Part shown: piece by piece, positions 52,477 through 62,640 of the stretch | Layout of the letters: each line of letters begins with the position of its first letter | How positions within the stretch are numbered: position 1 is the stretch's first letter | DNA from: an uncultured Pseudomonas sp. | GTDB lineage: Bacteria; Pseudomonadota; Gammaproteobacteria; Pseudomonadales; Pseudomonadaceae | Assembly (NCBI RefSeq): GCF_946886105.1 | Contig: NZ_CAMPHV010000022.1 | Span: 1 to 64,000 of the forward strand | DNA length: 64,000 nt | Direction of reading: 5' to 3' | Position numbers and translations under genes: made by a program | The notes under the pieces: generated by a model | The model's database searches: none | The model's input: the letters and a program-made list of their open reading frames with translations, nothing else | What the model was told of the DNA's origin: nothing

Positions 52477-55400
52477 TCAATTCTGCAATTCCATTTCGCT
52501 GCGGTTATTCAGCAGTTGTGCTGGCTCGTGAAGGTCGCCCATGGCTACCACTATCTTGCGCGGGCCCTCGTAGGGGTCGCGGGCGTGGGCGGCCAGGAGG
52601 TTGTCCAGCATCACCACATCGCCGCGCTGCCAGTCGAAGCGCACCGCGCATTCCTCGTAGAGACGGCCGAGCAGCGCCATCACCTCATCGTCGATCGGGC
52701 TGCCATCGCCGAAGTAGACGTGACGCGGCATGCGTTCCAAACCGACCATGCCCAGCAGGTCCTCGCGCACTTCCGGCTCCAGGCAATGCACGTGGTGCAA
52801 CTGCACCTGGTTGAAGAAGCTGCGTTCGCCGCTCAGCGGGTGGCGGATCACTGCCGGGCAGCGGGTGCGGGTCTGCAATTCGTCATTGGCCAGCCAGACG
52901 AACTCGGTGTCGCTGGCGCGGCATTGGGCCTCCACCTCTGCGCGGTCGTCGGTCTTGAAGAACTCCTGCCAGCTCACGTCCAGGCGCTTGGTGAAGGTGC
53001 GCACATAGAGCAGACCCTTGCGCTCGAAGGTGTCCGCCAGGGCTTGCGGCAGGCGTCGGTACAGCTCGCGGCAATCGACGATGGGGGTGGCGCCGCCCAC
53101 CGGCGAAGGCTGTTCGCAGAAGAACCACTGCTTGCGCGGCGCGCGCGGCAGGTGCGAACTCTCGTTGTGATAGAGGATCATTTCCCGCTCGGGGTAGGGC
53201 GTGGAGCGGTAGATATTGCGTCCGCCTTCCTTCTTCGGCAGGTCGCCGTAGCCGCCGAACAGGCCGGGGTGGATGGCCTCGGCGAAAGCTTCGAAGTCCT
53301 GCGCGCTGTGCAGGGCGAAGCCACGGAACAGCAAGCCCGCGTGGCGGCACAGCAGGGTATCGATCAGGTCCCGTGAGCTGCGCGCCCAGCCCACCGGATC
53401 GAGGTCGGCCACGGCCGGTTCGATCAGCAGCGGGAAGTCGCGGTCGGCCATCAGCGGGGTGGTCTTGATCAGCGGACGCGGCTGGCTGCTTGCGCGCGGC
53501 GGGAGTTTTTTAAGTTTGTCGAGTTTGCTGGTCGATGGCGGGTTCTTGGCCATGCCGGAAGGCTCCGATTGCGGCAATGTGAAGGTGAAAGCGGCGACTG
53601 CGCCCTGGGGCGCGGCTACGACCTGTTCCAGTACCGCGACCCAGGCATCGGCCAGAGCGGCGATGCGTTCGGCCTTGAACAACGCGCTGGCGTATACCCA
53701 GTCGGCGTGCAGGTCGCCGCCGTCGCGTTCGAGGAACAGCGCCATGTCGAACTTGCTGCTGCGTTCGGCGGGGGGCAGCAGTTCGATAGCCAGGCCGGGA
53801 ATGGCGAAGTCGCTCTGCGGGGTGTTCTGCATCACGAACAGGGCTTGCACCAGTGGGTTGCGGCTGCGATCGCGGGGTACCTCCAGGGCCTCGACGATGC
53901 GCTCGAAGGGCAGCATCTGGTGTTCGAAGGCGGCCAGGCAGGTGCGTTTTGTGGCGGCCAGCAGGTCGACGAAGCGTGCCGTCGGCTGCAGGCGCGAGCG
54001 CAGCGGCAGGACGTTGACGAAGAAGCCGATCAGCCCTTCCAGTTCGCGGGCTTCGCGGCCGGCCACATCGGTGCCGAGCAGCAGGTCGTCGCTGCCGCTG
54101 AGGCGGTGCAGCAGCAGTTGGAAGGCGCTCAGCAGGACCATATAGAGGCTGGCGCCCTCGGCATGGGCCAGGGCTTCCAGGCGCTCGAGCAAGGCGGCGG
54201 GCACGCGGAAGGCATGGGCGGCACCGGCGCTGCTGGCCTGGGCCGGGCGCGGCCAGTCGCTGGGCAGCGCCAGTACCTGGGGCGCGGCGGCCAACTCGGT
54301 ACGCCAGAAGCCCAGTTCGCGCTGCAATCGCTCGCCGCTGAGTAAGCGGTGTTGCCAGGCGGCGTAGTCGGCGTACTGCACCGGCAGGGGCGCCAGGCTC
54401 ACCGGCTCGGCGGCGCGCAGGCTACGGTAGAGCTGGCTGAACTCGTCGAACAGCACGCCCACCGACCAACCGTCGGCGACCATATGGTGCAGGGCCAGCA
54501 GCAGTTGATGGCGCTGCTCGCCCAGCTTGAGCAGGCGCGCGCGGATCAGTGGCGGCGCGCTCAGGTCGAAGGGCTGGCGCAGGTTGTCCAGGCTTTCCCG
54601 ACTGGCCTCGGCGTCGCGCTCGGCGGGAGGCAGCTGGGACAGATCGCGCAGGCCCAGGTGGAAGTCCAGGTGCGCGCTTATCACCGCGCAGGGTTCGCCG
54701 TCGTTATCCGGGTAGGCGGTGCGCAGCACTTCATGGCGCTGCAATAGGGCGGCGAAAGTCGCGTGCAGCACCGCCACGTCCAGTTCGCCGTCCAGGCTCA
54801 GGGTCGCCGCCATATTGTAGGCAGCGGCGCCACCCTGCAGGCGATCCACCAGCCACAGGCGCTGCTGGCTGGGCGACAGCGGCATCTCGGCGCTGCGTTC
54901 CACCGGATGTAGTTTCACGCTGGCGGAAACCTCGGCTGGCTGGGCGAGCAGGGCATCCAGTCGCTCGGCCAGTCGGCACAGGGTCGGCGCTTCGAACACC
55001 GCGCGCAGCGGCAGGTCCACCGCCCAGGCTTGGCGCACGCGGGCCAGCAGGCGGGTGGCCAGCAGCGAATGGCCGCCCGCCTCGAAGAAGTGGCTGTGGC
55101 GACCCAGCGCCTGTGGCGGCAGCAGCGCGGCCCAGAGTTCGGCCAGGCGCTGCTCGGTTTCGCCCTGTGGCGGCTCGATCGGCGCGTTGTCCAGGCGCGG
55201 TGCCGGCAATGCCTTGCGATCGACCTTGCCGTTGCCATTCAGCGGCCAGTTTTCCACCCGTACCCAGGCGGAGGGCAGCATATAGGCCGGCAGTTCGCCG
55301 CGCAGGTAGGTGGCCAGCTCGGCTTCCTCGGCCATGGCGCCGTCATCGCCTTGCCAATAGGCCACCAACAGTTCGCTTTCGCCCAGGCGTTGCAGGTTGA

Positions 55401-58400
55401 CCAGGGCGCGCTGCACCGCCGGGTGCCGTTCCAGGCAGGCTTCGATTTCGCCGGGTTCGATGCGAAAGCCACGCAGCTTGAGTTGGAAGTCCTTGCGCCC
55501 CAGGTATTCCAGCACGCCGTCGGCGCGCCAGCGGGCCAGGTCGCCGCTCAGGTACAGGCGGCTGCCCGGCGCGCCGAAGGGGTTGGGCACGAAACTGGCG
55601 GCAGTGCGCGCGGGGTCGGCCAGGTAGCCACGGCTGACGCCGATACCGCCGATGGCCAGTTCGCCGGGTACGCCGACCGGCAGCGGGTTGAGGTCGTGAC
55701 CCAGCACATAGAGTTCGGCCCCGGCGGTGGGGCTGCCGATGGCGACGCTGCCGCCTTCTTCGGGAGCCTGGTGCAAGGGTTGGAAGGCCACATCGTCCGA
55801 GCATTCGGCCGGGCCGTAGGCGTTCATCAGCGGGATAGCCGGGTAGCGCTCGAACCAGGCGCGGGCAGTCGGCATCGGCAGTGCCTCGCCGGTGGGCAGC
55901 ACCCAGCGCAGCGCGGGTAGTTCGATACGACCTTGCTCCTGGGCGTCCAGCAGCGCTTGCAGCAGGGCGGGTACCGGTTCCAGCAGGCTGACCCGGCGGC
56001 TGGCGAGCAGTGCGAGCAGGGCCTGCGGGTCGCGCACCACCGCGTCCGGAATTATTTCCACGCAGGCGCCGAACAGCGGTGCGGTGAGGGTCTGCCAGAC
56101 CGAAATATCGAAACAGGCCGGCGCGGTCTGGGCGATCACGTCCCCTTCGCTCAAGCCCAGCGGCGCGAGCTTGGCCAGCATGTTGTTGAGCATGCCGGCG
56201 CGGTTGACCATCACGCCCTTGGGCTGGCCGGTGGAACCGGAGGTGAAGAGCACATAGGCCAGTTGTTCGGGGCGTGCCTGTGCCTGGGGTAGCCGGCCCT
56301 CGGCGCTGCGCTCGAGCAACTCCACGGGGACGGCGATGGGGCCGTCGTAGTGCTCGGCCAGGGCGGCGCGATGCACCTCGTTGCAGACCACCAGCGGCCG
56401 GCCGACGCGGTTCAACACCTGCTGCCAGCGGGCTGGCGGCTGCGTCGGTTCCAGCGGCAACCAGGCGGCACCGGCGCGCAGGGTGGCGACCATCAGACAG
56501 AGCAATTCCAGGCCGCGTTCGGCCAGCAGCGCCACCGGCCGATCGGCCTGCGCGCCGAGGGCGCGCATACCGCGAGCCAAGGTTTCGGAACGCTGCCAGA
56601 GCTGGGCATAGCTGAGGCTCTGGTCGCCGCAACGGGCAACGATGCGTTCGGGGTGAGCGGCGACCCGCGCGGCGACCCGGGTTTGCCAATCGGGTTCGAG
56701 GCTGTAATCGGCGTCGTGGCGGCCCCAGTCGGCCAGACGCGCCCGTTCGCTCGCATCGAGCAGGCCGATCTGGCCGAGGCGGGTCGCAGCGGGGCTGTCC
56801 ATCGCCAGCAGCAACTGGCGCATATGTTCCATCAGGGCCAACAACAGCGGCTCCGGCAGACGCTGGGCGTCGGCGCTGAACAGCAGTTGCAGCTGGCGTC
56901 CCGGCAGGGCTTCCAGGGTCAGGCCGTAGTTGGTCTGTTCCAGGTTATCCAGGGCGCGCAGGCACAGTTCGCCAACCCGCAACTGACGCTCGGCGGCGGC
57001 CGGCAGGTTCTGGAACACCAGCAGGGTGTCGAACAGCGCGGCGCCGCGGTCCTGGTTTTGCAGGATTTCGGCCAGCGGCGTTTGCTCGTGTTCGCGCAGG
57101 GCGACGCTGGCGTCCTGGACCGCCCGCAGGAAATCCGCCAGCGCCAGCTGCGGCTGCGCCTGTACCCGCAGCGGCAAGGTGTTGATAAAGACCCCGAGCA
57201 TCCTGTCGGCGCCGGGCAGCTCGCTCGGCCGACCGCTGCTGGTGACGCCGATGATCACATCGGGCTGGTCGTTGTAGCGCGCCAGCAGCAGTGCCCATGC
57301 AGCCTGGATCAGGGTATTGAGGGTGACCTTGGCGCCCTTGGCGGCCTGGTTCAGGCGCAGGGTCTCATTGCTGTCGAAGACCAGCCCGCGGGTCAGGTAG
57401 TCCACCGCCTGACCGGGGCGCGGCGCGGCCAGCATCGGCAACGAACCGCTGCCTTCGAAGCCTTGCAGCGTGCGTTGCCAGAATGCCGTCGAGTCCTGCG
57501 TCGGTTGCGCGGCCAGCCAGCCGATATAGTCGCGGTAAGCCGGGCGCGATGCCGGGCTGCTGCCGCTGTAGCGGGCGAGGATTTCTTCCAGCAGGGATAC
57601 CGAACTCCAGCCGTCGGCGATCAGGTGATGGCGGCTCCACACCAGCCACCAGCGCTGTTCCTCCAGACGGATCAGGGCCAGGCGTTGCAGCGGCGGGCGG
57701 TCCGGGGCGAAACCCTGAACGCGGTCGGCCTGGCAGTAGGCGTCGAGGGCTCGTTGACGGGCCGACTCGTCCAGTTCACTCCAATCCAGCAGCGTCACCG
57801 GCAATTCCAATTCGCGATAGACCGCTTGCACGGGCTCGTCCAGACCCTGCCAAAGCACGCCGGTACGCAGCAGCGGATGGGCGGCGACCGCCCCGCGCCA
57901 GGCGGCGAGGAAGGGTTCGGGGGCGAAGGGACCCGTCAGCTCGGCCTGCAACTGGTTGACGTAAACGCCGCTGTCGCCTTCCAGCAGGCTGTGGAACAGC
58001 AGCCCCTTCTGCAGCGGCGAAAGCGGATAGGCATCTTCCAGCTCGGCGCCGGCCAGCTCGCGCAACCGTTCGGGGGCGAGCGTACTCAGGGCGAACGGCG
58101 CTAAACGCGGCGCGGCGGGTTGCGCGGGCGCGCTGCTGGGGGCAGACGCGCGGCTCAGCAGCAGGCCGGCCAGCGCTTGCACGCTGGGGTGTGCGAAGAG
58201 TTCCTTGGGACTGAACTTGAGCCCGGCCTGGCGGCACTTGGCGATCAGTTGCAGGGCCAGAATCGAATCGCCGCCTTGGCCGAAGAAATCGTCCCGGCGG
58301 GCCAGTTCCGGCTGGCCCAGCAGCTCGCGCCAGAGGGGCAGCAACTGCGCTTCGAGCTGGCGCGCGGGGCAATCCAGGGTCGCTGCCAGGCTGGCAATGG

Positions 58401-61400
58401 TCGGCTGGGCGAACAACTGCTTGGGGCTGAACTTGAGGCCGACCTGGCGGGCCTTAGCGATCAGTTGCAAGGCCAGGATGGAATCGCCGCCGAGGGCGAA
58501 GAAGTCGTCGTGGATCGACAGCGATTCGCGCTGCAGCAGGGCACTCCACAGCTGCACCAGGGTTTCTTCCAGGCTGTCCCGCGGCGCGCCTTCAGCGGCT
58601 TTGGCGTTGGCGGTTTCCGTGGGCAGCGGCAGGTTCTTGCGATCCACCTTGCCGTTGGCCAGGCGCGGCAGCTCGGCCAGTTCGACGAAGACGGCGGGCA
58701 ACATATAGTCAGGCAGTTGCTTGGCCAGGCGCTGGCGCAGTTCGTCCAAGCGGATGGGGTGGGCGGCGACCAGGTAAGCGACCAGGCGCAGGCCGTCGCC
58801 GCTGGCCGCCGGCTGCGCCAGCACCACGGCATCGCGCAGCTCGGGGCAGGCCTTGAGGCAGGCTTCCACTTCGCCCAGCTCGACGCGGAAGCCGCGAATC
58901 TTCACCTGGTTGTCGATGCGCCCGAGGAATTCCAGCAACCCGTTTGCCAGCATGCGCACACGGTCGCCGGTGCGGTACAGGCGGCTGCCATCGGCGGAGA
59001 AGGGATCGGGGATAAAGCGTTCGGCGCTCAGCCGCGGTTGGCCCAGATAGCCATTGGCGACGCCGGCGCCGCCGACATACAACTCGCCCGCGCTGCCCCG
59101 GGGCAGGGGATTGAGGTAGGCATCCAGCACCTGCACGCTGACATTGGCCAGGGGGCTGCCTACCGGCACCAAGCCGGACAGGCTGGGTTCGAGCTCCTGC
59201 ACGCCATGGCTGAGACAGCCGACGGTGGTTTCCGTGGGGCCGTAGTGGTTAACGATGCGGCAATTCGGCGCCAGCTCGCGGATGCGCTCTACCAGGCTCA
59301 GGTCCAGCCCCTCGCCACCCAGCACCAGGCTGTGGCGCGGCAGCAGACGTTGTGGTTCCGCGACCGCTAGTAGCGCCTTGAGGTGCGAGGGCACTATCTT
59401 CAGGCAGTCGAGCGGCCGCGCGGCCAGGCTGGCGGCCAAGGCTTCGGGGTCGGCGGCAAGGTTTTCGTCGATCAGGTGCAAGGTTCTGCCGCTGAGCAGG
59501 GCGCCGAACCATGCGGTGTAACCGAGATCCGCCGCCACAGTGGCCAGCGCGCTGAGGGTTGCATCCGGTGGCAGCTGCAAGGCCTGCAATACGCCGTCGA
59601 CGTAATGGATCAGGTTGCCCTGGGTCACTACCACGCCCTTGGGTGCGCCGGTGGAACCGGAGGTGTAGATCAGATAGGCCGGCTGGGCCGGTTGAGCCGC
59701 CGGGATCGTGCGGCGGGTTGCGTCGGGCAGGGCGTCCGGCGCGTCGAGATCCAGCCAGCGCGCGTCGCCCAACTCCAGCGGCGCCGGGCCCTGGCCCACC
59801 ACCAATGCCGCGCCGCTGTCGGCGAGCATATGCAGGCGTCGCGCGGCGGGCAGGGCGGGGTCGAGGCAGAGGTAGGCGGCCCCGGCTTTCCAACTGGCGA
59901 GCATGGCGCCGATCAGTTCGACGCTGCGTGGCAGGGCCAGGGCGACCACGTCGCCGGGGCGCAGGCCCGCAGCCGTGAATCGCTCGGCCAGGCGTTCGGC
60001 GGCTTGGTCCAGTTCGGCGTAGCCGAGGCAGAGGTTGGCATCGCTCAGGGCGGGGCGCTGAGGATGGGCCGCGACCTGTCGTTCGAAGGCTTGCAGTGCG
60101 GTAGCGGCGAATGGCTGAAGCGCCGGGCCCTGCAAGCGCGCTTGTTCCTGGGGCGGGCAGATCGGCAGTTCGCTGAGCCGTGCCTCCGGGTTTTGCGTGG
60201 CGGCGCGGGCGAACTCGGCGAACTGCCTTGCCATGGCGCCGATACGTTCATCGCGATACAGGTCGGTGCTGTAACGCCACTGGGCCAGAAGCTGCTGGCC
60301 GTCGTCCTGCCAGCGCAGGTTCAACTCATTGGCCGCGCCGCGCTGGGTGAACAGGTATTCGCGCAGGCTGTAGTCGGCCAGGGCGAGAATCCGTCGGCTC
60401 GGCATATAGGTGAGCATATGGCGGAACAGCCCTGGACTGCCCGCATCCTCCTGCATGCGGGCGAGGGGGTAACGGCGGTGACGCAGCGCTTCGCGCAGTT
60501 GCCGTGCGCTGTCCTGCAGGCAATCGAGCAGCCGCGGGTTACCCGCGAGCCGGGCGCGTAGCGGTACGGCGTTGAGGGTGTAGCCGATCAGTTGCTTGTA
60601 CTTGGCCTTGTGCCTGTCCATGGTCGGGGTGCCGATCAGGAAATCGTCCTGGCCGGTCTGGCGATGCATGAAAACCTGGAACAGTCCCGCCAGCAGGGCG
60701 AACAGACTGATGTTCAGGCGCTCGGCCAAGGCCCTGAGCGGCATGCTGTCCTCGACGCTCAGGCAGTGCTCGAGCTCCCGACCGTTGTAGCTCAGGTTGC
60801 GTGGACGCGGCAGGTCCGGGCTCAGTTCCAATGCGGATGGCGCGTCCATCAGGCGCTCTCGCCAGAAGTGCGCTTGCGCCTCGTCTGCGCTGCCGGCGAG
60901 CAGTTCGCGTTGCTCGGCCAACCAATCGAAATAGAGTCCTGGGCTGGGCAGGTCCAGGGGGCGACCTTCGGTCAGGGCTTCATAGGCGGCGAAGGTCAGC
61001 GCCATGGTCGATTCCACGCTGAAAAAATCACCGCAGATGTGATGAAAAGCCGCGCACATATACAGCCTGCCCCGGCTTTGCAGCAGGCGCAGACGACTGA
61101 TATTGGCCCGCGGCAGATCGAAAGGCAGATCCGCCTGGCGTTCCAGCCAGGCCAGAACGCCGGCTTCGTCGAGGTCGTCGTCGCGTTCGCTGGCGACATC
61201 CGCCTCGATCCGCTCGGGCTGGACCATCCAGAGTTGGCCTTGATCTTCCTCGTAGCCGCAGTGCAATGCCTCGTAATGGGCCACGACCAGGGCGAAGGCC
61301 GCGCTGAGCAGCTCCGGGACGAGATCGGCGGGCAGCTCGCGGGCGGCCACCATGTTGTAGGCCGGGCTGTCGGGATTGAGTCGATGGAACTGCCACAGGG

Positions 61401-61443
61401 CCTGTTGGCCGGGGCTGGCCAGGTGTTTCTGGATGATCTTCAT
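52477..61443 (-). CDS. NRPS: C-A(Asp)-PCP-PCP-C-A-PCP-C-TauD-type hydroxylase
   Basis: 2988 residues. C1 has HHICGDFFS (134). A1 (A3 near 590) has pocket DLTKVGHVG (Asp). Two PCPs follow back to back (Ser about 987 and 1058). C2 begins DAYPLSPLQKG, typical of domains accepting D-residues or of dual E/C domains, with HHLIADGWS at about 1271. A2 (A3 near 1732) has pocket DIWELTADD, whose acidic residues suggest a diamino acid (perhaps Dab) or Arg. PCP3 Ser is about 2126. C3 has HHMVADGWS at about 2319. A Lys/Pro/Ser linker (about 2620-2655) leads to an Fe/2-oxoglutarate hydroxylase (about 2655-2975) with HNE near 2758 and a distal His in LLAAHARDPYEG. C3 should serve the Asp module of the next gene. 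C1 could accept a starter acid. Confidence 0.86.
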   Translation of the reverse strand: MKIIQKHLASPGQQALWQFHRLNPDSPAYNMVAARELPADLVPELLSAAFALVVAHYEALHCGYEEDQGQLWMVQPERIEADVASERDDDLDEAGVLAWLERQADLPFDLPRANISRLRLLQSRGRLYMCAAFHHICGDFFSVESTMALTFAAYEALTEGRPLDLPSPGLYFDWLAEQRELLAGSADEAQAHFWRERLMDAPSALELSPDLPRPRNLSYNGRELEHCLSVEDSMPLRALAERLNISLFALLAGLFQVFMHRQTGQDDFLIGTPTMDRHKAKYKQLIGYTLNAVPLRARLAGNPRLLDCLQDSARQLREALRHRRYPLARMQEDAGSPGLFRHMLTYMPSRRILALADYSLREYLFTQRGAANELNLRWQDDGQQLLAQWRYSTDLYRDERIGAMARQFAEFARAATQNPEARLSELPICPPQEQARLQGPALQPFAATALQAFERQVAAHPQRPALSDANLCLGYAELDQAAERLAERFTAAGLRPGDVVALALPRSVELIGAMLASWKAGAAYLCLDPALPAARRLHMLADSGAALVVGQGPAPLELGDARWLDLDAPDALPDATRRTIPAAQPAQPAYLIYTSGSTGAPKGVVVTQGNLIHYVDGVLQALQLPPDATLSALATVAADLGYTAWFGALLSGRTLHLIDENLAADPEALAASLAARPLDCLKIVPSHLKALLAVAEPQRLLPRHSLVLGGEGLDLSLVERIRELAPNCRIVNHYGPTETTVGCLSHGVQELEPSLSGLVPVGSPLANVSVQVLDAYLNPLPRGSAGELYVGGAGVANGYLGQPRLSAERFIPDPFSADGSRLYRTGDRVRMLANGLLEFLGRIDNQVKIRGFRVELGEVEACLKACPELRDAVVLAQPAASGDGLRLVAYLVAAHPIRLDELRQRLAKQLPDYMLPAVFVELAELPRLANGKVDRKNLPLPTETANAKAAEGAPRDSLEETLVQLWSALLQRESLSIHDDFFALGGDSILALQLIAKARQVGLKFSPKQLFAQPTIASLAATLDCPARQLEAQLLPLWRELLGQPELARRDDFFGQGGDSILALQLIAKCRQAGLKFSPKELFAHPSVQALAGLLLSRASAPSSAPAQPAAPRLAPFALSTLAPERLRELAGAELEDAYPLSPLQKGLLFHSLLEGDSGVYVNQLQAELTGPFAPEPFLAAWRGAVAAHPLLRTGVLWQGLDEPVQAVYRELELPVTLLDWSELDESARQRALDAYCQADRVQGFAPDRPPLQRLALIRLEEQRWWLVWSRHHLIADGWSSVSLLEEILARYSGSSPASRPAYRDYIGWLAAQPTQDSTAFWQRTLQGFEGSGSLPMLAAPRPGQAVDYLTRGLVFDSNETLRLNQAAKGAKVTLNTLIQAAWALLLARYNDQPDVIIGVTSSGRPSELPGADRMLGVFINTLPLRVQAQPQLALADFLRAVQDASVALREHEQTPLAEILQNQDRGAALFDTLLVFQNLPAAAERQLRVGELCLRALDNLEQTNYGLTLEALPGRQLQLLFSADAQRLPEPLLLALMEHMRQLLLAMDSPAATRLGQIGLLDASERARLADWGRHDADYSLEPDWQTRVAARVAAHPERIVARCGDQSLSYAQLWQRSETLARGMRALGAQADRPVALLAERGLELLCLMVATLRAGAAWLPLEPTQPPARWQQVLNRVGRPLVVCNEVHRAALAEHYDGPIAVPVELLERSAEGRLPQAQARPEQLAYVLFTSGSTGQPKGVMVNRAGMLNNMLAKLAPLGLSEGDVIAQTAPACFDISVWQTLTAPLFGACVEIIPDAVVRDPQALLALLASRRVSLLEPVPALLQALLDAQEQGRIELPALRWVLPTGEALPMPTARAWFERYPAIPLMNAYGPAECSDDVAFQPLHQAPEEGGSVAIGSPTAGAELYVLGHDLNPLPVGVPGELAIGGIGVSRGYLADPARTAASFVPNPFGAPGSRLYLSGDLARWRADGVLEYLGRKDFQLKLRGFRIEPGEIEACLERHPAVQRALVNLQRLGESELLVAYWQGDDGAMAEEAELATYLRGELPAYMLPSAWVRVENWPLNGNGKVDRKALPAPRLDNAPIEPPQGETEQRLAELWAALLPPQALGRHSHFFEAGGHSLLATRLLARVRQAWAVDLPLRAVFEAPTLCRLAERLDALLAQPAEVSASVKLHPVERSAEMPLSPSQQRLWLVDRLQGGAAAYNMAATLSLDGELDVAVLHATFAALLQRHEVLRTAYPDNDGEPCAVISAHLDFHLGLRDLSQLPPAERDAEASRESLDNLRQPFDLSAPPLIRARLLKLGEQRHQLLLALHHMVADGWSVGVLFDEFSQLYRSLRAAEPVSLAPLPVQYADYAAWQHRLLSGERLQRELGFWRTELAAAPQVLALPSDWPRPAQASSAGAAHAFRVPAALLERLEALAHAEGASLYMVLLSAFQLLLHRLSGSDDLLLGTDVAGREARELEGLIGFFVNVLPLRSRLQPTARFVDLLAATKRTCLAAFEHQMLPFERIVEALEVPRDRSRNPLVQALFVMQNTPQSDFAIPGLAIELLPPAERSSKFDMALFLERDGGDLHADWVYASALFKAERIAALADAWVAVLEQVVAAPQGAVAAFTFTLPQSEPSGMAKNPPSTSKLDKLKKLPPRASSQPRPLIKTTPLMADRDFPLLIEPAVADLDPVGWARSSRDLIDTLLCRHAGLLFRGFALHSAQDFEAFAEAIHPGLFGGYGDLPKKEGGRNIYRSTPYPEREMILYHNESSHLPRAPRKQWFFCEQPSPVGGATPIVDCRELYRRLPQALADTFERKGLLYVRTFTKRLDVSWQEFFKTDDRAEVEAQCRASDTEFVWLANDELQTRTRCPAVIRHPLSGERSFFNQVQLHHVHCLEPEVREDLLGMVGLERMPRHVYFGDGSPIDDEVMALLGRLYEECAVRFDWQRGDVVMLDNLLAAHARDPYEGPRKIVVAMGDLHEPAQLLNNRSEMELQN

Positions 61444-61445
61444 AA

Positions 61446-62423
61446 TTACTCCTGCGCCGGCTCGGCCATGGCGACAATGACCTTGCGCGCGCCCTTGAAA
61501 CTGGCGCGACCGTGGGCCACCAGCATGTTGTCGAGCATCAGCACGTCGCCCTGCTGCCAGGGGAAGCGCACCGTGCAGTCGTCCAATACGCCGCGGATTT
61601 CGTCCAGGGCGCTGTCTTCCAGGGGCGAGCCGTCGCCGTAATAAACGTTGCGCGGCAGGTCGAGCGGGTCATCGACCACTGCCAGCAAGCCCTCGCGCAC
61701 GGCGGGGGCGAGGTTGGAAACGTGGAACAGGTGGGCTTGGTTGAACCAGACCATGTCCTGGGTGGCCGGGTGACGTGCGCTTGCCTGGCAGACTTGCCGC
61801 GTGCGCAGCTCGCCGTCGTCTTTCCATTCGAAATCGATGCGGTTGGCGCGGCAGAAAGCCTCCACCACGCTGCGGTCTTCGCTGTTGAAGGCTTGCTCCC
61901 AGGGCAGGTCGAGGCCGTTGCCGTAGTTGCGCACGTACATCAGGCGCTTGTCGGTAAAGCGCTGGCGCAGGGCGGGGTCGAGGCGTTGGTAGATCAGGCG
62001 GCTGTCGGCGATCGGCGTCTCGCCGCCCTCGGCGCTGGGCTGCACGCAGTGGAACCAGATTTTCAACGGCCATTGCAGGGTGTAGGACTGCTCGTTATGC
62101 AGCGGGATAACCTGATGCGCCGGATATTCGGTGGAGGTGTAGACGCCTTGTTCCACCGCCTTGCGTGGGGTGGAGCCGAATTCATAGCTCAGCAGCTCAT
62201 GACCGAAGCCGCGCACCAGCTGCTGGAAGGCCTGCTCGCCGAGTACATCGAAACCGCGTAGCAGTAATCCCCCGACCTCATGCAGCCGTGTCCGGGCGAG
62301 CTGATGCAGGGCGGGCAGGCTGATCGTCTGATCGGCTGTCGGCCGCACCAGCAACGGCAAGGTCGACTCCGTCAGCAGTGGTTGCACGCTCAGGCCGTGC
62401 TCGCGCGCAGCTTCCATTCCCAT
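61446..62423 (-). CDS. Free-standing TauD-type NRPS beta-hydroxylase (probable Asp)
   Basis: A 325-residue Fe(II)/2-oxoglutarate dioxygenase. GGLLLRGFDV is followed by the metal-binding HNE in VIPLHNEQSYTLQ and the distal His in NMLVAHGRASFKGARK. It is a close structural parallel of the hydroxylases at 42731-43777 and at the C-terminus of the 52477-61443 NRPS. It is the first gene of the minus-strand operon, 2 bp before the large NRPS. By elimination its target is the Asp on the interface-containing NRPS (49349-52471), giving beta-hydroxyaspartate (inference). The ATG at 62423 has AAGGGG seven bases upstream. The Fur box at 62539-62553 lies 115 bp upstream. Confidence 0.88.
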   Translation of the reverse strand: MGMEAAREHGLSVQPLLTESTLPLLVRPTADQTISLPALHQLARTRLHEVGGLLLRGFDVLGEQAFQQLVRGFGHELLSYEFGSTPRKAVEQGVYTSTEYPAHQVIPLHNEQSYTLQWPLKIWFHCVQPSAEGGETPIADSRLIYQRLDPALRQRFTDKRLMYVRNYGNGLDLPWEQAFNSEDRSVVEAFCRANRIDFEWKDDGELRTRQVCQASARHPATQDMVWFNQAHLFHVSNLAPAVREGLLAVVDDPLDLPRNVYYGDGSPLEDSALDEIRGVLDDCTVRFPWQQGDVLMLDNMLVAHGRASFKGARKVIVAMAEPAQE

Positions 62424-62538
62424 CTATTGCCCCTTCTTCATAGCGTTCGTCTGCGTTCGAAACCGCGCCGTAAACGCGCCGCTGTGCGGTGCTTGTTTGG
62501 CGTGCGGCGAGTCTAGCGGAAGTATTCGCAAAATGTAA

Positions 62539-62553
62539 TGATAGCAATTATCA
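62539..62553. promoter_or_regulatory. Fur box in the divergent siderophore promoter region
   Basis: TGATAGCAATTATCA matches the 7-1-7 Fur pattern at 12 of 14 positions and is followed by TTTGAGAAATGATTC, which could extend the site. It is placed between the minus-strand NRPS operon and the plus-strand mbtH operon, so it can repress both when iron is plentiful. Confidence 0.75.
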
Positions 62554-62640
62554 TTTGAGAAATGATTCAGTAATGCACCGCAGCGCTATATCCGACGCCC
62601 CAGTCGAGGCCCGGACGCCTGCCTATCGAGAGGAAGAGAA

